The position numbers and the translations under genes are program-made. The notes under the pieces are model-generated. The model ran no database searches, was not told the DNA's origin, and saw only the letters and a program-made list of their open reading frames with translations. This document shows, piece by piece, positions 10,120-20,867 of a stretch of DNA of 33,272 bases. The DNA comes from Haplomitrium mnioides. Taxonomy: Eukaryota; Marchantiophyta; Haplomitriopsida; Calobryales. The DNA lies in assembly GCA_049999725.1 (NCBI GenBank), contig JBNGIS010019754.1:1-33272 (forward strand), written 5' to 3'. The stretch's first letter is position 1. Each line of letters starts with the position of its first letter.

Positions 10120-11560
10120 ACACCTAAAAAATAAACATAGTGATGGCCTCCTTAGAAGAACCACATAACACGCACGTCAAACCTGCAAGAACTTGTGCGA
10201 CACTGAAGTCCATAGTGCCATTGATGGTCGGAAGGTGGCAAAGTGCACAATTGCGCACATGAACCATCCAAACCATACAATCACGCCCCTCTATCTGCAA
10301 AACTCTCGAAAGCAGTACCCGTACATGCAGAATCCGGCGTCCAACAGTGACATCAAGTGTCGTGGGTGCGATCAACTGCAAATAAACCCAATCACCAAGA
10401 TGAAACCTCCAAATCCTAACACGACATCCACCTCCATGTATGGTAGCATATCAAAAAGTATCACGAGTTTGAGCAATGGCAAGGTTGTCAAACACCATGA
10501 GCATGAGTCTCTCAAACCCCCATGCTCTCTTTGAGCACACTTGCACCCAAACATCTGGATCATCTAGATCCACAACCATAGTAGCATCATGTCGAATAGA
10601 GGAGGGTAAATCAAGGTCCCTCCCATCAATCCAGATTCGTAAAATCTAAGCTCTTTTCCACTTGAATCTCATAATCCAAATAAAACCATACAAATCCATG
10701 GCTTGTTCCAACATATGGCGTCGCTCAATATCGGCAATAGATGCAACAATAGTAGTACCAGTAGGAAGCCCCATTGCCTGCTCTCTCTCATTAAGGTTGG
10801 GTTCCACCAGTCTCTGCAATGTTGGATCCTAAACAAAATCAGGGCCTTTGGCCCGAAATACATAAACTGCAAGGTGACTCACTAGTAAATCAATCAACCT
10901 CACTCTAGCTAAGTGGTCCGCCCCCCAAAAATAAAATATTGGTCGAAAATGCATGTAGATAACCTCGCACTGCACTAACTGAAAGCAATTGTGGAAATTG
11001 CTCAACCATCAACGCCACATACCTCAAGGAGATTCTACAGGTGAGCTCACCCTTCTCCATATACAAATACCGTCGAACTGGAATCTCTGCCTGGAGCACA
11101 GCAGCTAACCATGTACTAATGCCTCCAAACAACTCCAACAAACAAATACCATCAACAAGATATTGCCATGAAATCGACATAGTATCTAATGGTGAAAGAT
11201 TTACAGGTCCAGGTGTGATAAAACCATCCAATGCAGGACCTGGTGCAAACGCATCCTACCAAGCATCCTCAACCAACTTGGACACATGTACCTGCCACAA
11301 GCTTGCCTTACTTCCACTCACAGGAATCACCTCACCTAATGACGATGATGTTAGCCTCACAACCTCTGAATACGCCTCCTCAACTGTTATAGAAGAAATG
11401 TCGATTGCAGGTGCATTCCTCTCTAGTAAGTCAGAGTAGTCGGTGATAACCCTAGAAAATGTTGATAATACCATAGGCTGTGAAATTGGACCCCCAACTA
11501 TCCACTGAATCTGATAGACAACCTGCTCAATCATGCCTCTCCAGATCGTCATCCAGGCCG
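10120..11560 (-). pseudogene. Cytosine-5 DNA methyltransferase-like region with possible PHD finger, in element E
   Basis: On the minus strand, 11147-11103 encodes L-L-E-L-F-G-G-I-S-T-W-L-A-A, close to the S-adenosylmethionine-binding motif I of C5-MTases (F-x-G-x-G), followed by an acidic residue in Y-L-Y-M-E. Near 10928-10905 comes L-G-G-G-P-L-S, where motif IV (G-G-P-P-C-Q) would be expected, but the catalytic P-C is missing. At 10792-10751, in another frame, NEREQAMGLPTGTT resembles the C-terminal E-R-E-x-x-M-G-F-P segment of DNMT proteins. Further on, near 10190-10150, C-V-L-C-G-S-S could be the first CxxC pair of a PHD finger. Stops and a frameshift split the region and the centre of the MTase is shortened. 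C5-MTases in retrotransposons have been reported from other eukaryotes. The identification here rests on motifs only. Confidence 0.55.
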
Positions 11561-12769
11561 ATAGGACACTAACTCGTCCAAAAAATCAATAGTGAACCTC
11601 ATAGGATATAGCATCATACACTCCACCAAAACACCATAAGACTCGACCTTGGTAAGTATGGCATGAACGCTCACAGATGAGCTATTTGTGGGATGATCAA
11701 CTTGCACTCTAAGTTCGATCTCTCTACTTGTAGTGTCTTACGTGGGTGAAGGTCCTCCCAATGAAGTCTAAATGAGGAAAGGGCAAATCTCCATATCTTC
11801 AAGCCTCAATCCCAACCCATGCACAATTGACTTGCCTAACATTAATGGTTGTGCACCTATATCCAACAATACTCTGGCTAGTCTATACCCAATATTTGAA
11901 GAACTAACAAGTTGGAAGATACCACTCCGATTGTCGATAGACACCACATTGGGTCTAAATCTTGTCCTCTCAAATGCTGGTTGGGTTGATAACTCCATCA
12001 ACCGTACCGCAGCAGCATGCCATGTCTCACCTCCAGACATAAAGGCACTTGCATCAACTACTCTACTCATAGGTCTCACTTCCGTACTAGAAGTAGCACC
12101 TTGAGTCTCTCCACATAGTGTGGCTGCCAATTTGAACACTTCAGCTGGTGTGGCTCCTCCAATCAACACATCCTTAACTGAAAATAGTGGTTTCTCGACC
12201 GCTAACCTAGCTATCTCCGTAGCCAAAGACGCACTCCCCTCCACCTCGGCTGATCTCTCCATCTCTCTGGAAGCCTGAGTTGGATGCATGGACGTGGTCC
12301 TCACCAAATCTGTCAACTCAAATGATTGTGGAAGCCTTACCTGCCGATAAGCATCCCCCCTCTGAGGATCTGACTCCACCGCTGCTCTCCTAGGCTCAAT
12401 AGCCTTGCTTGCCGCTCTGGTCACCGCTGTAGACACCTCAATGTGGGTTGTCCCACACATGAATCCCATACTAGCTAAATCTTCATCAGCTGTGTATGAA
12501 GTAGAGGCTTCACCTCCAGAGTTGGACCTCAGATGTGCTGTAGTAATGGCAACTAATTGCTGCTCCAATTGTGCGATCCTAGCATCCTTAGGATCCACAG
12601 TAGCTGCTAGAGCACCCACCACAACTATCTCAGCTGGTGATGCTCCTCTACCACGACCACCTCGCCTACCTTTGCCTTGCTCACCTATGCGAGCTCCTCC
12701 TTGTCGCAGCTCTGGGTGAAGCGAAAAACATTGGTCCTTGGTGTGATCCATGACCCCACAATGGTCACA
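11561..12769 (-). pseudogene. Element E gag C-terminus and protease-like segment
   Basis: An open frame of 327 codons (12751-11768) begins inside a zinc knuckle whose full form, C-D-H-C-G-V-M-D-H-T-K-D-Q-C, starts just upstream. An R/G-rich stretch follows (about residues 22-38), then an A-rich helical part. At 11870-11822 is L-L-D-I-G-A-Q-P-L-M-L-G, with the D-x-G-A and later hydrophobic pattern of retropepsin-like aspartic proteases. The frame then continues with stops (11765 and 11735 regions) toward the methyltransferase part. This is the best-preserved coding stretch of the window. No reverse transcriptase motif follows. Confidence 0.65.
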
Positions 12770-13918
12770 TTACTGATGGCCAACTACATCTGCATCACCA
12801 GAACACGTTGTTGGTGGCTTCTTCGCCTCTAGACATAGCATCTGCATATGATCTCCACCACAAGTCCAACAACTTGACTACTGACCTGCATAAGATGGTA
12901 AAGCTGATTGCCCTCTAGCCTTCTGACCCTTCTGTGGTGCAGGCTATGATTTGGATGTGACTAGAGAGGTTGATTTCGGTACCTCTTTTTGAAATCCTGC
13001 AGTAACCACTCTCTCATTCACCAGGTTGAGTTCTATGCACTTTGACAGTGTAAACACAATGACAAGAGTGGGATTAGAGTCCTTGAGAAAGGTGGCATCT
13101 CTCACTCTCCTCCTCAAATCCTTGTCAAGGATGGAATACCAAAACTGTACAACTTGAGCCTCTGTTACTCCCTTCGTGACATTGATGAGCCTTCTCATCC
13201 TAGTGTAAGCTTCTCTTGAGCTCTCTCCAATCTTGCGCTGGAACTCTTGAAGACTCTTCAGCTTGTCTGCTGGCACACCTTGGTAATTTTGCTTGAGAAG
13301 CTAAAAAAACTCAACCACATGGTTAAAGACTAGAACCCCTTCACTCTCTGCTGCATTGACTGGAACATGTGTACTGAAAACTCCTCCTGCCTCTAAAGCA
13401 CCAATACTATGGCTAGTGCCACTAGAGGATGTTATATGGGTCGCAGGGACATGGGCATTGGCCCTTCCACCATAGGTGATGGAGACATAATTGGGAGACC
13501 AATACTGTCTCCACTCCTCAATCTCAGTCAAATAAGCCCACATGAATTCATGGTAATCATCCATGGGCGGCCCTTCCAAGTGCTGAAACAAACCTTTCCA
13601 TGCCATGAAGGGTGTAAAGAGAGTTGGGTTCTGCAATGTTTGCATATCACACCAAGTGCCAAACTCTTGGATGAAATCATCTAGATCAATGGTGCCTACT
13701 ACACCAGAGAACCTCCTTGGCCCTTTTGTGGCCTCATACATCTCATCCATATCCCAAGACAATGGGGAATGTGCCTGAGTGATAGGAAGAGTTGCCTCCT
13801 CTTCGTTCGATGTATGGTCACTTACCAATTGTTGAGTCGCTCTTATTGCAGGTCGAAACTGGATGCCACTGCAAGTGATGCTGTACCGCAACCTCCCACC
13901 CTCTATGTTGACCTCCAC
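12770..13918 (-). pseudogene. gag: Element E gag (capsid part and first zinc knuckle)
   Basis: A 205-codon frame (13918-13301) and a 110-codon frame (13276-12944) are joined by one stop near 13301. The second has the Gag-like segment L-Q-E-F-Q-R-K-I-G-E-S-S-R-E-A-Y-T-R-M-R-R, as in plant Ty3/gypsy capsids. After another stop near 12943 a knuckle C-W-T-C-G-G-D-H-M-Q-M-L-C is encoded at about 12873-12833, and a second follows at about 12770-12730. Two knuckles, the chromatin-enzyme region downstream and low resemblance to the A/B/C gag show that this is a separate retroelement family. Confidence 0.7.
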
Positions 13919-16547
13919 TTAGCTGAACTCACTCACAGCTCACAGGCTGTGCCATTGCCACTCAGCCACTTGCTCACAAGTCGGCTGAAATGCGCAAATC
14001 AACACAAGTGACCCTTCTTTCTCCTCTGAGCAAGGTACACTTGGCTTGCTAATCCTAGTTGATTGGTCTTCTTCTCAACCTAGGAACAGAATTGACATTA
14101 AATCAAAACAAAATTTGTGTCGCTCTTCTCTTGATCACTGCAGATCGACCTTCAGAGTCCTACAAACAATTTTTTGGACTTTCCTGCTTCACTTCAACAA
14201 AAGCCTGGGCTTTCAAATAGCATGTGCCTTAGGAGCGTGTTGGTGGACTCTTGCCACCCTTGCACCGCTCAAGGGAGGGTCTGGTTCAGCCTCTCTGAAT
14301 TCAAAATTTGTTTATTATTTTATTTTATGTTAATTTATTTTTTCCAAAAATTCTGTTTTTAATTTGATTAATGTGTAATTGCCCTGCAACACTTTGATTG
14401 ACTTTGCTTTGGAAAAGGATCAAGGATGTGATGCAATTTCCCTTTGACAAATCTCAGCAATAAGGTCACCAGCCAATCATATTTCAAAACAGAACGTCGA
14501 TGATGAAACCAAAGTTGTTCAAAACCTGCAAACTTGTCTGGCAAATTTTGTTGCACTTGAATGCCTTTGCAAATTGAGTAATGCACAAGAAACTACTGCC
14601 CTTGCTCAACAACTATTGTGGCAGCCCTTTGTGTGAAAACTTGGTACTCTATTTACGATGAGGACAAAGTATGCAACTCAATATAACCCTTAGAAATGTG
14701 CTCGTCCCTTGCTTGAGATTCTACCAGAGTTACTGTCAGCCTCAAAAACTCCTGGCTTGACAACACAATTGCCCCTACAAGGTTGCTGACCTTCACCAAT
14801 GCATTAATTCTGCTCAAACTTTCTTGTTTCGAATTCCTAGAACAATTGTCCACATTAGAGCATGTTGAGAATTTCCTGCTTGAGCAAACTGCCTGCCACC
14901 AAACAAAGGCGAGCGGAAAGCAAAATCCTTGTATTTCTTGTAGCAGTGATTTGCTGCTTCACACAGTCCCTCAATCTGCGATTTTGCTGCTTGACAAAAT
15001 TTTGTTCAAAACCGGCAGCTTAACCCCCTATTTTTGATTGCACACCAGAAATCAAGACCATGTTGCTCGACTTCTATTGATGAGTGTGGGGAAATCTTTT
15101 CCCAAATATCAGCCCCTCGACAACACTTTGCGCACATGAATCTGATAGCATGCAATTTGGATCACCTGCAGCCAAAATTGATAAGGCTCTCTGAGAAATA
15201 ATCCCTCCCTTAAAATTGCAGCTCGTGTTCCTATGACTTTCTGTAGTAACGGCTCAACGACCTGCTCCACAACTGATAAAGCAATCAGGGCTGTAGAAGC
15301 AAGCGTGAAGGTTGCAACCTTCCTTGCATCTGCAACACCTCGCAATTTCTCCTCTAGCGAGCACGAGACTCTCGCAGAACCTGCCTTCACTCTGATCGAT
15401 GAAGTTCTCCTAGTTACTCCAGAACAGAACCTCACTTCAATGCTTGTCTATGAAGCTCTATGATTTCAATCAGAAACTTTGTCATTATCAAGTAATCAGA
15501 TTTTTCCTTGCTTGACAACTTTCTCCTCATCCACGTAGCTCACAAATTCTTCTATTGGAGTATCTACCCCTGCAGTAGTCCTGAAAAATCCTACCTTACT
15601 CTGCTGCAAAGATAAATTTGCAACCTGCTTGATCTTTCAAGAAGCTTTCTTGGCCCAAATTATGCATTATACTTTACTACGTCCACAAGCTCTTGCAATG
15701 ACTACTTCAAAGTAAATAATTCTGAAACTATGTCCTACAAATCTGCTTTGTGTATCTCCCAAATCGAGGTTGCAGCTTGTTTTTACAATTTACTGCAGCA
15801 GCAACTGCTGCACGACAAATTCTCCAAAGGACCTCTTCATAAAATGCTCCTCCTGTAGCTTGACCTCTGCTGAAAGATACAAATTTTGCTGCTCAAAGAT
15901 TTTCTGCATCAACAATGTTCTGCTCAACAAATTCCCTGCTCGAGAAAATCTCTAAAATCCTGTTTCTTGACCTTGCAGCCCTTTGATGATTCTCTCGGCC
16001 TATGAAGATTGAATGCTAAACAAAGGGAATATTGCTGCTGCTCGATCAAAACCAAAGCAGCAAGGGCTGCTTGCTGAACTTGCTTTCAAAATCACAGCTC
16101 GTTTTCTGTGATTTTTGAGTAATAGGATTGCTTCCCTAATCCCTAAGAATGTTATTTGATTTTGATGAAAACTTCTTGCAACTCACACGTTTCTCTGCTC
16201 GATGAATTGCTTCTGCTAAAATCACATGTGCCACAAGTCACCTACAAGGCCCTAAGGAAGAATCCCTGAACAGCTGCACGACTATTGTCGATGAAGAGAT
16301 CAGTAATGTTGCTCTCGACAAAACTCTGCGCACGACCAAGTCCCTAAAACAAAGACTTTGCGTTTTTCAAGCAGTTTGTTTTGTGCTCAACAAAGACATT
16401 TGAGCCACCTCGCATTGACGATTTTCTTTGCCTCGATTGCTGATTGATTTGCCTAACCCAGATAAAACTCAGGTCAAATCCTCAGTTGCAAATGCCTTTG
16501 ACAACAATTTTAGAACAAGAAGAGATTGCAGCTTGCTGCTCTCTTCG

Positions 16548-17202
16548 ATTTCTTCAATAAAAAATGACTGCTCACAGCAATCCCTAATTGTCGCTTGACG
16601 AAAGACCAATAGAAAAATCCTGTGCTCAAAGATTTGTGACGCTGCACCACAAGAAATCATGGCCCTCAGAAATCTGCTCGACACCTTGCGCCTCGACAAA
16701 CTCTGCCCTTGACGCAGAAATCTGTGCNNNNNNNNNNNNNNNNNNNNNNNNNNNNNNNNNNNNNNNNNNNNNNNNNNNNNNNNNNNNNNNNNNNNNNNNN
16801 NNNNNNNNNNNNNNNNNNNNNNNNNNNCCTAATAATTTTTTCTCGATGAAGAACACAAGCTGCACAAAGAAGATCGCAGCCAGAGTAGCTCGTTGAACAC
16901 CTACTCAAAATTGCAGCTCATTTTCTGCAATCTTTGAGCAGCAGGTTTCTTCTCACATCCCTAAGAATGCCTTGAGATTTTTCTCCCTATGGCTACTCGA
17001 TAAGAGCCAACAAATTGCCTTTGATGATTTCAATCAAAAACTACTTCTCGAACAATCCCTAATTGTTGCTTGACGAAAGATCAATAGAAAAATCCTGTGC
17101 TCCACGATTTTTGACACTGCACCACAAGAAATCAGGGCCCTCAGAAATCTGCTTGACATCTTGCCCCTTGACAAACTCTGCCCTCGGCGCAGAAATCTGT
17201 GC
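16548..17202. repeat. Direct duplication (two copies, offset 475 bp)
   Basis: Copy 1 at 16548-16727 and copy 2 at 17023-17202 share AATCCCTAATTGT, CTGCACCACAAGAAATCA, GGCCCTCAGAAATCTGCT and GCAGAAATCTGTGC in order with the same spacing. Copy 1 runs directly into the gap, so the length of the true repeat unit is uncertain. Confidence 0.8.
16728..16827. other. Assembly gap (100 N)
   Basis: Exactly 100 N. It lies at the end of the first copy of the direct duplication, so the assembler probably failed on the repeat. Confidence 0.99.
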
Positions 17203-17916
17203 TTGAAATCGAAAATCTTTTGAACAAAAAGTCTTCCCTCCACGATTTCCAAAGCATCAACGAAAGATTCAAAACACCTGCCAATCCTTCTACGAATTTT
17301 TGAGCAACAAGAGAAATTGCAAAATCCCTAAAACCGCTGCGATTTGGCCTTCAGGAAACAGCCACTCGACAATCGGATGCCACTCAAATGTTGCTCAACA
17401 AAATGGAGAGAAATGGTTACTCGATATCCCTCGCAGCCAAGAATTGCAGTCGCATCCTTTCGAGTACAACAATAGCTGAACGCATGCCAAAGTCGAACCT
17501 TCTGTAAAATCGAGGAAGAACGAAGGCCGCATGAAGAAAACTGCTGCTAGACCAAGGACCAGCTTGCAATTTCCTGTTTGCACAAAACAACTCGAATGAC
17601 ACAAAAATCTGCAAGCAATCTTTCAGCACATGTTTCTATAATGCAAAGTTGCTCATGATTTCTTCTTGAAAATCTTCTTGACTCATCATCAACACGAGCT
17701 CGATTCTTCCATAACAAAGAAACTCTTCACAATAACGAACATAAATTCTTGCATAGCTTCTTCATGAATCTCCAACACAAATCTGGGAAGAAATTACACA
17801 ATCTCTAGCAATCTGAAATACCACAAACACCTCAAATCTTCTGATCAAATTTCTCACTCATGATCCAAGACACCATGGATGCTCTCCAAAGAAATCTTTC
17901 ATATCATTCGATGTAA

Positions 17917-18177
17917 TTTTCTTTGAGTGATACCTTCTCGAAGAAATTCCCAAAAGTGTGTTGATCTTTCGATATCAGAACCAGCGCACCTTTCCTCACA
18001 AGTAATCCACGCTTCTCCAAGAATTGCAATAACACAGCTCTACTTTTGGTTCATAAACAAAATGAAACATCGAAAGATGGCCTTTCGATGAGAGTACATG
18101 GTCTTATACACTAAGGCACAAAAAGACAAAAAACTCAAAATGTCTAAAAATAGAAAACTACATGGAATGTTGTGACA
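17917..18177 (-). repeat. 5' LTR remnant of element E (last two thirds)
   Basis: 261 bases matching 9476-9736. On the minus strand it starts TGTCACAACATTCC at the junction with element B and continues to the end of the LTR, after which the leader begins. The first third of the LTR is absent here and instead lies at the opposite end of the insertion (9346-9471). Confidence 0.8.
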
Positions 18178-19768
18178 AGTTGGAGTACAAGCCGAGAAGG
18201 TTCCACACTATTCATGATGCATTGTTACAGAGATTGGATCATCGACTAAATATGTTGGAGGTTGCAAATGTTAGTATATTACATCTTGATGAAGCAACCA
18301 ATAATAGCTTTCAACAAAAGTTACACAAAGATGACTTCATTAATCTTGTTAGAGCATATTTGGCAGTCAAAGATAGTGAGTATCATACCTTTTCCATTCG
18401 GGATGGTATTCTCTATCAAAGTCATCAAATATATGTTCCACAAGATGATGCGCTTCGAATGACCCGTTTACAAGAAGCGTATAACATTCCAATCTCTGGG
18501 CATCTTGGGGTAGACAAGACTATAGAGCTGCTTCAACACACTTGGTGGTGGTCAAACCTAGCTCGAGTTGTTTGTGGCTTTGTTCGTTCTTGTGAAAGTT
18601 ATGAGGAAAACAAGGTTTTAGATCAAAAACCAGTTGGCCTTCTTCAACCACTATTAATTCCTACTGCTTGTTGGGAACATGTAGCTTTAGATCTTATCAC
18701 TTTGCTTCCAACCACGCCTCATAGGTTTACTGCCATTGTGATGTTTATGGATAAGCTAAGCAAACCAATTCATTTAGCATCGATGATGGATACGGTGGAT
18801 GCTCCACAATTGGCAAAGATTTACTTTGGTACAGTTTTCTATTACCATGAAATGTCAAAGATGTTAATATCTAATAGAGGTCCACGATTCATTGGGAAGT
18901 TTTGGTGAGAGTTTTTCACACTTTTGGGTACCAAACTATCTATGTTTATGGCTTATAATCCTCAAATAGATGGGAAAATTGAACATGCAAACGACATTGT
19001 GGAGGATATGCTTCGAGCATTTATCAACATTCATCACACGGATTGGGATAGTTTTTTACCGGTTGTGGAGTTTGTATACAACAACTCCAAACAAGCAAGT
19101 GCTAGAATTTCTCCTTTCTTTCTCAATTCAAGTCCACATCCTCTTGTTCTCGATGGTTTGCTTTCTCCTTCTTCTTCCAATGTTCCAAGTCTTTCTATTT
19201 TTTTTGTCTCATTTATCTTCCTCTTTGCAAAATGCACGAAACCATCTTCTTATTGCTCAAAATCAGCAAAAAATATGCCGACAAACATTGTCGTGATTTC
19301 TCTTATGTTTTAGATGACAAAGTTATTCTTTCTACTCATAATCTTCCTTTGTCTTTAGATACTCAAGTCCATAATTTATCTCTAGCTTCGATTGGTCTTT
19401 TTTCAATTTCGAAAGTTATCTCTCCGGTTGCGTACAAACTTGTTCTTCCTCTCCATTTGAAGATTCATCATGTATTTCATGTCTCTAAACTTAAGCTTTT
19501 TGTTTCTAGTCCTTCTTCTTTTCCAAATCGTGTTCAAATTCCTCCTCCACTTATAGTTCTTGATGATCATGAAGAATAAGATGTGGATCATATTTTGGCT
19601 AAACGAGGCTACAAGTGTAGGCAACATCCTCAAGTTCAATATAAAGTTTTGTGGAAGGGATATCCGCTTCATGATGCCACTTGGGAGCCGTGTTCAAACC
19701 TTGATAATGCTCAAGAGGCTATTCGATTATTTGAAACTATCAATCATGACGAGAACGTCATTGATTAG
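18178..19768 (+). pseudogene. pol: Element B integrase and chromodomain
   Basis: After the AGTT duplication the frame resumes with L-E-Y-K-P-R-R-F-H-T-I (RNase H end). An open frame of 248 codons ends at 18908 and contains most of the integrase. The HHCC zinc part reads G-H-L-G-V-D-K-T with R-S-C-E-S-Y, where the family has a second Cys, so a zinc ligand is lost. In the core, I-S-N-R-G-P-R-F (about 18869-18892) has Asn where the catalytic Asp of the family's S-D-R-G is expected. A stop near 18906 and later frameshifts follow. A chromodomain at about 19583-19768 shows V-D-H-I-L-A-K-R-G, K-V-L-W-K-G-Y and T-W-E-P, and ends just before the purine tract and LTR. It is inactive. Confidence 0.85.
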
Positions 19769-19781
19769 AAGGTGGGGATTA

Positions 19782-20174
19782 TGTAATAGTACAAGCATGA
19801 TGTTGTGCTATTTTTAAGAAAATAAGAGGAGTGAATGAAGTGGTAGGGGGTTACTTTTAGGGCTGAGATTAAATTACTTGTCTTCGAAGTCACTTTTAGA
19901 GTTTTAAGGTTGAAGTTAGAAGTGACTTCTAAGTGATCAATTTAGGGTTGAAATTAGAAGTGACTTGTAAGTGAAGAAAGAGGGATGACATCCTCTTCTC
20001 TTGTATAAATAGAAGGGCTTCATAGCCCCACTCATCATTATGGAGTTCCTCTTGAATCACTTGGGTTCTTTTGTTGCTTGGATTTTGCTTGCTTATTGGC
20101 ATTTGGTTGAAGAACTCTATTAGAGTTCACTATAAGTTCTTACTCATTTGGATTTGGTCTTTGAGTTGTTTTAC
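19782..20174 (+). repeat. 3' LTR of element B (393 bp)
   Basis: Starts TGTAATAGTACAAGCATGATG after the purine tract AGAAGGTGGGGATTA and ends TTGTTTTACA. It contains TGTATAAATAG (about 20013), a TATA-like promoter. It aligns with 6492-6863 and with the inverted LTR at 20498-20867. Confidence 0.88.
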
Positions 20175-20458
20175 ATCCACCAAGTTCTTGCAACTCCTTC
20201 TAATTGACTTGCCGCAAACAGAATTTGTTGACCATCTTCTCTAATGTTTGTAGCTTCAAAATATTACTCATAATCAAATATAAAGTTCTCTGATGCACCA
20301 CAAACCATCTTTCTATCATATGCTTTTGGCATTGGAAATCGCTCATAACTCTCCTCTTCTCGAAAAGTTGCTCGTTCTTTCATTGTCACTTCCAAAAAGC
20401 GTGAAAGATGTTCCAAATGTTGTTCCATTGCTTGAATCACCACCTCTTGATTCTCCAT
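20175..20458 (-). pseudogene. gag: Element C gag N-terminus (truncated)
   Basis: The ATG at 20458-20456 begins M-E-N-Q-E-V-V-I-Q-A-M-E-Q-H-L-E-H-L. About 28 bases separate it from the primer site, a normal spacing for a gypsy leader. It reads through E-E-E-S-Y-E-R-F and K-A-Y-D-R-K-M-V-C-G-A to a stop near 20264, then continues in frame to the T-W-W segment at about 20175. This copy shows how gag starts in the family; elements A and B have lost this portion. The protein is cut off at the junction with B. Confidence 0.78.
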
Positions 20459-20485
20459 ATAACTCACCACCAAAAGGAATTGTAA

Positions 20486-20497
20486 CTCTAATACCAA
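20486..20497 (-). other. Primer-binding site for initiator tRNA-Met
   Basis: On the minus strand the LTR ends in TTTTACA and is followed after T by TGGTATTAGAG, one mismatch from TGGTATCAGAG, the complement of the initiator methionine tRNA 3' end used by many plant gypsy elements. Confidence 0.75.
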
Positions 20498-20867
20498 TGT
20501 AAAAGAACTCAAGAACCAAATCCAAATGAGTAAGAACTCATAGTGAACTCTAATAGAGTTCTTCAACCAAATGCCAATAAGCCAAGCAACCAAAGAACCC
20601 AAGTGATTTGAGAGGAACTCCAAAATGAGGAGTGAGGCTATGAAGCCCTTCTATTGATACAAGAGAAGAAGGTGTTATCCTTCTTCATTCACTTACAAGT
20701 CACTTCCAATTTCAACCCTAAAAGTAACTATTTACCACTTCACTTAAAGTAACTTCAAAAGAAGTAATATTAAAATGATTTCAACCCTAAAAGTGACCCT
20801 CTACCACTTCCTTCACTCCTCTCTATTTTTTTAATAAATAGCACAACATCATGCTTGTACCACTACA
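20498..20867 (-). repeat. 5' LTR of element C (370 bp)
   Basis: The minus-strand start TGTAGTGGTACAAGCATGATG and end TTCTTTTACA match the element B LTRs. It borders element D at 20868. Confidence 0.85.

Larger units (their letters stand above)
13919..17916 (-). other. Long non-coding leader of element E
   Basis: About 4 kb between the 5' LTR remnant and gag, with no convincing coding frame on either strand. Short phrases such as CTCGACAAA-CTCTGC recur (for example near 15117, 16315, 16691 and 17170). A block of about 180 bases is duplicated directly: 16548-16727 and 17023-17202, offset 475. A looser similarity links about 16080-16150 and 16900-16970. The region includes the gap 16728-16827. 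It is probably an untranslated 5' leader of the retroelement or sequence captured by it. Confidence 0.45.
9346..18177 (-). mobile_element. Element E: LTR retroelement with cytosine-methyltransferase pieces, permuted ends
   Basis: This insertion begins TGTCG and ends GTGACA inside element B. AGTT on both sides (9342-9345 and 18178-18181) is a 4-bp target duplication, and joining the flanks restores B's frame. Read on the minus strand it holds the last two thirds of an LTR (18177-17917), a 3.9 kb non-coding leader, gag with zinc knuckles, a protease-like motif, cytosine-5 MTase pieces, a possible PHD-finger start, a purine tract (9866-9876), a full LTR (9864-9474) and then the first third of another LTR (9471-9346). 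No reverse transcriptase or integrase could be recognised, so it is non-autonomous or internally deleted. Confidence 0.75.
6492..20174 (+). mobile_element. Element B: Ty3/gypsy chromovirus with both LTRs, split by element E
   Basis: 5' LTR 6492-6863, gag from 6864, protease, RT and RNase H to 9345, then the 8.8 kb element E, then the end of RNase H, integrase and chromodomain (18178-19768), a purine tract (about 19767-19778) and 3' LTR 19782-20174. Without E it is about 4.85 kb, short but in range for a chromovirus that has lost parts of gag. The two LTRs have diverged, so the insertion is old. Its 3' LTR abuts element C's gag exactly at 20175. Confidence 0.88.
20175..20867 (-). mobile_element. 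Element C: inverted 5' end (LTR, primer site, gag start) of the A/B family
   Basis: On the minus strand it reads LTR (20867-20498), primer site (20497-20486), then gag from ATG 20458-20456 to 20175, where the sequence stops in mid-codon region (the T-W-W segment) at element B's 3' LTR. The remainder of C is absent. The junction suggests that B, or A plus B, inserted into C's gag, or that a rearrangement joined them. Confidence 0.82.

Noticed and set aside
11041-12719. Plus-strand frames of 104-132 codons
   Set aside because: They are antisense to the gag, protease and methyltransferase region of element E, which carries the recognisable motifs.
17395-17629. Short frames in the element E leader as small proteins
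   Set aside because: They have no motifs and no start context, and this part of the leader is rich in degenerate repeats in which short frames arise by chance.
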